A DNA stretch of 55,575 bases from Myxococcales bacterium FL481 (GTDB taxonomy: Bacteria; Myxococcota_A; Polyangia; Nannocystales; Nannocystaceae), in the NCBI GenBank assembly GCA_006508105.1, contig QKPP01000114.1, forward strand, positions 1 to 55,575, given 5' to 3'. The position numbers and the translations under genes were made by a program. Within the stretch, counting starts at the first letter, position 1. Each line of letters opens with the position of its first letter. Positions 52,844-55,575 of this stretch are shown here, piece after piece. The notes beneath the pieces are model-generated. The model searched no databases. It had not been told where the DNA came from and saw only the letters and a list, made by a program, of their open reading frames with translations.

Positions 52844-52904
52844 GCCCGGGTCAGCCGCCCGGGTCAGCCGCCCGGGTCAGCCGCCCGGGTCAGCCGCCCG
52901 GGTC
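52844..52904. repeat. 13-bp tandem repeat GCCCGGGTCAGCC, ~4.7 copies
   Basis: Units at 52844, 52857, 52870, 52883 and a partial at 52896. Lies 44 nt before the Bax-inhibitor gene start in the intergenic region. Confidence 0.95.
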
Positions 52905-52947
52905 AACATGGTCCCGCTGGCCGACCCGGTTGACCACCCCGCGAGCG

Positions 52948-53751
52948 ATGGTCAAACTTGATGCGATGTACCCAACCAGCGAGCAAGACCACCGCCAATC
53001 GGGGGACGCGGCCCACGGCTCGGCCGCGGCCTACGTCGATCCGCGCACGCAGCTGCACACCGGGCTCGGTCGCTTCATGGCTGGGGTCTACGGGTGGATG
53101 AGCGCCGGGTTGTTGGTCACAGCCGTCGCTGCGTACGTCGTCAGTACCAGCCCCGCAGTGATGGGCATGCTCTACAACAGCGCCTACCTGTGGACCGAGC
53201 AAGGCATGGTGCGCTCGTTTTCTGGTTTTAGCGTCCTGGGGTGGGTGGTGCTGCTCTCGCCGCTGGCGATGGCGTTCTTCGTCACGCCACGAATGGGCAA
53301 CATGAGTCGCACCGGCGCGGTGGCGACGTTTATGGTCTTCTCGGCGCTGCTTGGCGCCTCGATGGGCCATCTACCGTTTCTGCACAGCTTGGGCTCCATC
53401 GGCGGAGCGTTTCTGATCACCGCGGGCATGTTCGCATCGTTGTCCTTCATCGGATTCGTCACCAAACGCGATCTCTCGGCCGTGGGGCGGTTCGGCTACA
53501 TGGCCGTCATCGGGCTCATTCTCGCGACCGCGGTATCCTGGTTCGTACCGGGGATCAGCTTGGGGATATCGGCGCTCGTCGTGCTCGTGTTCGCGGGATT
53601 GACCGCCTACAACACTCAACAGATCAAACAGGTCTACCTGGTCCATGGCGACCGCGACAACGTGGCGATCATGGGAGCTTTGTCGCTGTACCTGGACTTC
53701 ATCAACATGTTCCAGGCGATTCTCCATCTGCTTGGTGGCAGCCGCGACTAG
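52948..53751 (+). CDS. Bax inhibitor-1/YccA family membrane protein
   Basis: 267 aa from ATG 52948 (MVKLDAMYPTSEQ); TTG 52930 and ATG 52966 are alternatives. N-terminus soluble, then about seven transmembrane helices: FMAGVYGWMSAGLLVTAVAAYVVSTSP, GWVVLLSPLAMAFFVTPRM, GAFLITAGMFASLSFIGFVTKRDLSAVGRF, ALVVLVFAGLTAYNTQQIKQVYL, GALSLYLDFINMFQAILHLLG. The acidic residue pair in the last helices is characteristic. Family members leak Ca2+ or H+ and help in stress tolerance; here role not set. Confidence 0.94.
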   Translation: MVKLDAMYPTSEQDHRQSGDAAHGSAAAYVDPRTQLHTGLGRFMAGVYGWMSAGLLVTAVAAYVVSTSPAVMGMLYNSAYLWTEQGMVRSFSGFSVLGWVVLLSPLAMAFFVTPRMGNMSRTGAVATFMVFSALLGASMGHLPFLHSLGSIGGAFLITAGMFASLSFIGFVTKRDLSAVGRFGYMAVIGLILATAVSWFVPGISLGISALVVLVFAGLTAYNTQQIKQVYLVHGDRDNVAIMGALSLYLDFINMFQAILHLLGGSRD

Positions 53752-53807
53752 GTTCGAATCGACGGGTCTGAGCCTCGCCGTCTGAGTCCCCGAAGCGCCC
53801 CACACGA

Positions 53808-53849
53808 GCGCCCGCGGGCCCGCCGGGTCGGGCCCGCCGGGTCGGGCGC
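53808..53849. repeat. GC-rich hairpin with two 14-bp GGGCCCGCCGGGTC units
   Basis: Arms GCGCCCG (53808-53814) and CGGGCGC (53843-53849) around two copies of a 14-mer. 57 nt after the BI-1 stop. Could be a terminator stem, but no T-run follows. Confidence 0.45.
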
Positions 53850-53924
53850 GGGACCGGGCGGGAGACTGGGCCGCGTGTGAGCCAACTTGCGCCAGCCGGC
53901 GGCGCGGAGTGCTATCCCCTCGTT

Positions 53925-55575
53925 ATGCGTTTGACCGGCCGGCTGCTGTGGCTCACCGAGGACCCCCAACCGATCGCGGACCAACTCGCAGGTTCGCCAC
54001 TGGCGCTGGAGACCGGCCTGACGGCGGCACTGCACTACGGCGTCAACACGGACGCCATGATCAGCGGAGCCGCGTGCACGCTGGGATACACCGGCGAGAT
54101 CTTGGGGCCGTACTTTCTCGAGAACTTCAAAGACGTCGTTGCGAAGGAAACGATCCGGCAGGGGGGATTCCAAGTCGTCGTCGGCGGTGACGCCTACGGA
54201 TCCGGCTCGAGCCGTGAAGTCGCTGTCGTCGCGCATCAAGGTGCCGGCATCGAACTCGTCGTCGCGCGCAGCTTCCAGCGGATCTTCCAAGAGAACATGG
54301 TGTACGCGGGGCTGCCCTTCACCACCGACTTCGACGTGCTGCGGCAACTGGCATCGGGTGCCGACGTCGATCTGGCGGGTCTGGCCGCGCGCTTGCCACC
54401 GTTTTTTCGCGCGGTGGCCCAACGGGGGGGACTGCTCGCCTACGGCAGCGCGCTGATCGACGGCCAGGTCGCGCCCACCTACGCCACCGACGTGGCCCCC
54501 CGTCCGCAAAACTGCGTCGAGAAGATCATTGCTCGCAAGGCGTGGACGGGTCCCGACTCGCCCCGCGGCATCGCGGCCGTGCGTCCTGGCGACCAAGTGC
54601 TGTGCGAGGCCGACTTTCGCGGCATGCACGAATACACCGCGGGCATGGTGATGAATCTGTACGCCCGGGCGTGGCGGGACGCCCCGGTGGTTCGCCCCGA
54701 ACTCGCGGCCGCGTTCGAGGACCATTTCGTGCTGATCGACCACGACACGGTTCCGCTGCGGGTGAAAGCGCAGCGACTCCAGCCGGCACGCGACCTCACG
54801 CAGGAGATGGTCGACGCATGCGAACGCAATGGGATCCGCCTGCACGGACCGGGGCGGTCGCATCCCGCGGGGGTTTGTCATCGTCTGGTGGTGGAACAAT
54901 ACGCGCGCCCGGGCGACATCATCGTGCTCACGGACAGCCACACCCCGACCGCGGGAGTGCTCAACACGTTCGCGTTTGGCGTGGGCTCCACCGCCATGGC
55001 GTTCGCCTTGCGCACCGGGTTCATCCCCGTCACCGTACCGAAAACCGTGCGGGTGGTGGTCGAAGGCGAAGCCAAGGGCGCCTTGTCACCCAAGGACCTC
55101 ATCTTGCACCTCATCGGTGACCCGTACTTTCGAGAGGAGCAGTGGCGCGACTCGCCAACCGACACGTGCATCGTGCAATTCGGCGGCGCCGGGCTCGACC
55201 AATGGGATGTCGACGAGCTCAGCGTGCTGACCAATATGACCGTCGAGGGGGGCTTGATGACCGGTATCGTCGAGCCCTGCGAGCCGATTGCCGAGTTTAT
55301 GCGCGCGCGCCGGGAGGCGCCGTTCGAGATGGTGGCGCCAGACGAGGATGCGGCGTACGCCCGCACGATTCGCGTCGATCTCGACCAAGTCCCGTTGACG
55401 GTGGCCACCCCAGGCGACTCCAGAAACCGCGTGCCGCTGGCCGACGTGGGCCATGTTCCCATCCACAATGTCGTCATCGCGTCGTGTACCGGCGGCTCGC
55501 TGGCGGACCTACACGCCGCGGCGGCGGTGCTTCGCGGCCGCAAGCGTCACCCCAGCGTGCGCTTGACGGTCACAC
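53925..55575 (+). CDS. Fused LeuD-LeuC-type isomerase (swivel domain first), C-terminus off window
   Basis: Read directly from ATG 53925; the frame is open to the right edge (550 codons). Residues ~1-175 are a swivel (LeuD) domain: NTDAMISGAACTLGYTGEI, then GGDAYGSGSSREVAVVAHQ (substrate loop, residue ~91) and NMVYAGLPF. From ~190 comes a LeuC-like part: KIIARKAW, DHFVLIDHD, HPAGVCHRLVVE, LTDSHTPTAGVLNTFAFGVGSTAMAFA (~337) and the [4Fe-4S] Cys in IASCTGGSLADLHAAAAVLRGRK (~521). Large-subunit-first is the usual fusion order; swivel-first recalls AcnB without its HEAT domain. Hydro-lyase substrate (isopropylmalate or a relative) is not fixed. Confidence 0.88.
   Translation, partial: MRLTGRLLWLTEDPQPIADQLAGSPLALETGLTAALHYGVNTDAMISGAACTLGYTGEILGPYFLENFKDVVAKETIRQGGFQVVVGGDAYGSGSSREVAVVAHQGAGIELVVARSFQRIFQENMVYAGLPFTTDFDVLRQLASGADVDLAGLAARLPPFFRAVAQRGGLLAYGSALIDGQVAPTYATDVAPRPQNCVEKIIARKAWTGPDSPRGIAAVRPGDQVLCEADFRGMHEYTAGMVMNLYARAWRDAPVVRPELAAAFEDHFVLIDHDTVPLRVKAQRLQPARDLTQEMVDACERNGIRLHGPGRSHPAGVCHRLVVEQYARPGDIIVLTDSHTPTAGVLNTFAFGVGSTAMAFALRTGFIPVTVPKTVRVVVEGEAKGALSPKDLILHLIGDPYFREEQWRDSPTDTCIVQFGGAGLDQWDVDELSVLTNMTVEGGLMTGIVEPCEPIAEFMRARREAPFEMVAPDEDAAYARTIRVDLDQVPLTVATPGDSRNRVPLADVGHVPIHNVVIASCTGGSLADLHAAAAVLRGRKRHPSVRLTVT

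Overview
The window is very GC-rich and gene-dense. Its gene content points to a myxobacterium (Myxococcota), probably of the Nannocystis/Plesiocystis/Enhygromyxa type. The grounds are a light-type carotenoid locus with a B12-binding MerR regulator, a Ser/Thr kinase with a TPR tail near an ECF sigma factor, eukaryote-type glutamine synthetase II, and secreted proteins with Asp- or Thr/Gly/Asp-rich stalks. This assignment is inferred from gene content and style, not from a search.

Layout. 1-2.8 kb: a secreted trypsin-like protease running off the left edge (minus strand), a Nudix hydrolase and a YkgJ-type Cys-cluster protein. 2.8-11.4 kb: the carotenoid locus. A minus-strand gene fuses both halves of a heterodimer-type lycopene cyclase (CrtYc-CrtYd) to a CrtU-like desaturase/methyltransferase. 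It diverges from crtI-crtB-crtE, a CarH/CarA-like MerR-B12 repressor, and an ECF sigma factor with an N-terminal membrane segment. The divergent promoter region carries three AACTTGT-type half-sites placed on candidate promoter elements. 11.6-30 kb: mixed metabolism and signalling (stalked lipoprotein, ALDH, class II glutamine amidotransferase, D-threonine-aldolase-like enzyme, hybrid histidine kinase, FEN-type exonuclease, thioredoxin-like lipoprotein, glutamine synthetase, M32 carboxypeptidase, desaturase, sirtuin, TPR-kinase). 30-38 kb: ECF sigma, YbaK, Na+/solute symporter, prepilin peptidase, lipoproteins, rsfS-rlmH. 38.1-39.7 kb: a 1.5 kb stretch without a convincing gene but with short tandem repeats. 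39.7-47.6 kb: glpD, a hot-dog-like protein, and a tightly packed run comF-smpB-unknown-Ycf46 AAA ATPase-zinc ribbon-Ycf35-like-membrane protein, followed by YbjQ. 47.6-55.6 kb: MoxR/CoxE-VWA pair, a second hybrid kinase, a probably decayed phosphoesterase-like lipoprotein gene, a CarboxypepD_reg-like protein, a Bax-inhibitor-1 protein and a swivel-first LeuD-LeuC fusion running off the right edge.

How genes work together. CrtE makes GGPP, CrtB phytoene and CrtI lycopene. The fusion protein would cyclise lycopene and probably aromatise the resulting rings, so an isorenieratene-like aromatic carotenoid is the predicted product. The B12 repressor and the membrane-tethered sigma factor are the likely light or stress switch. 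Most starts were chosen by domain fit, overlap or Shine-Dalgarno-like sequence. Two genes open at the window edges (1-1019 and 53925-55575) were read directly from the sequence.
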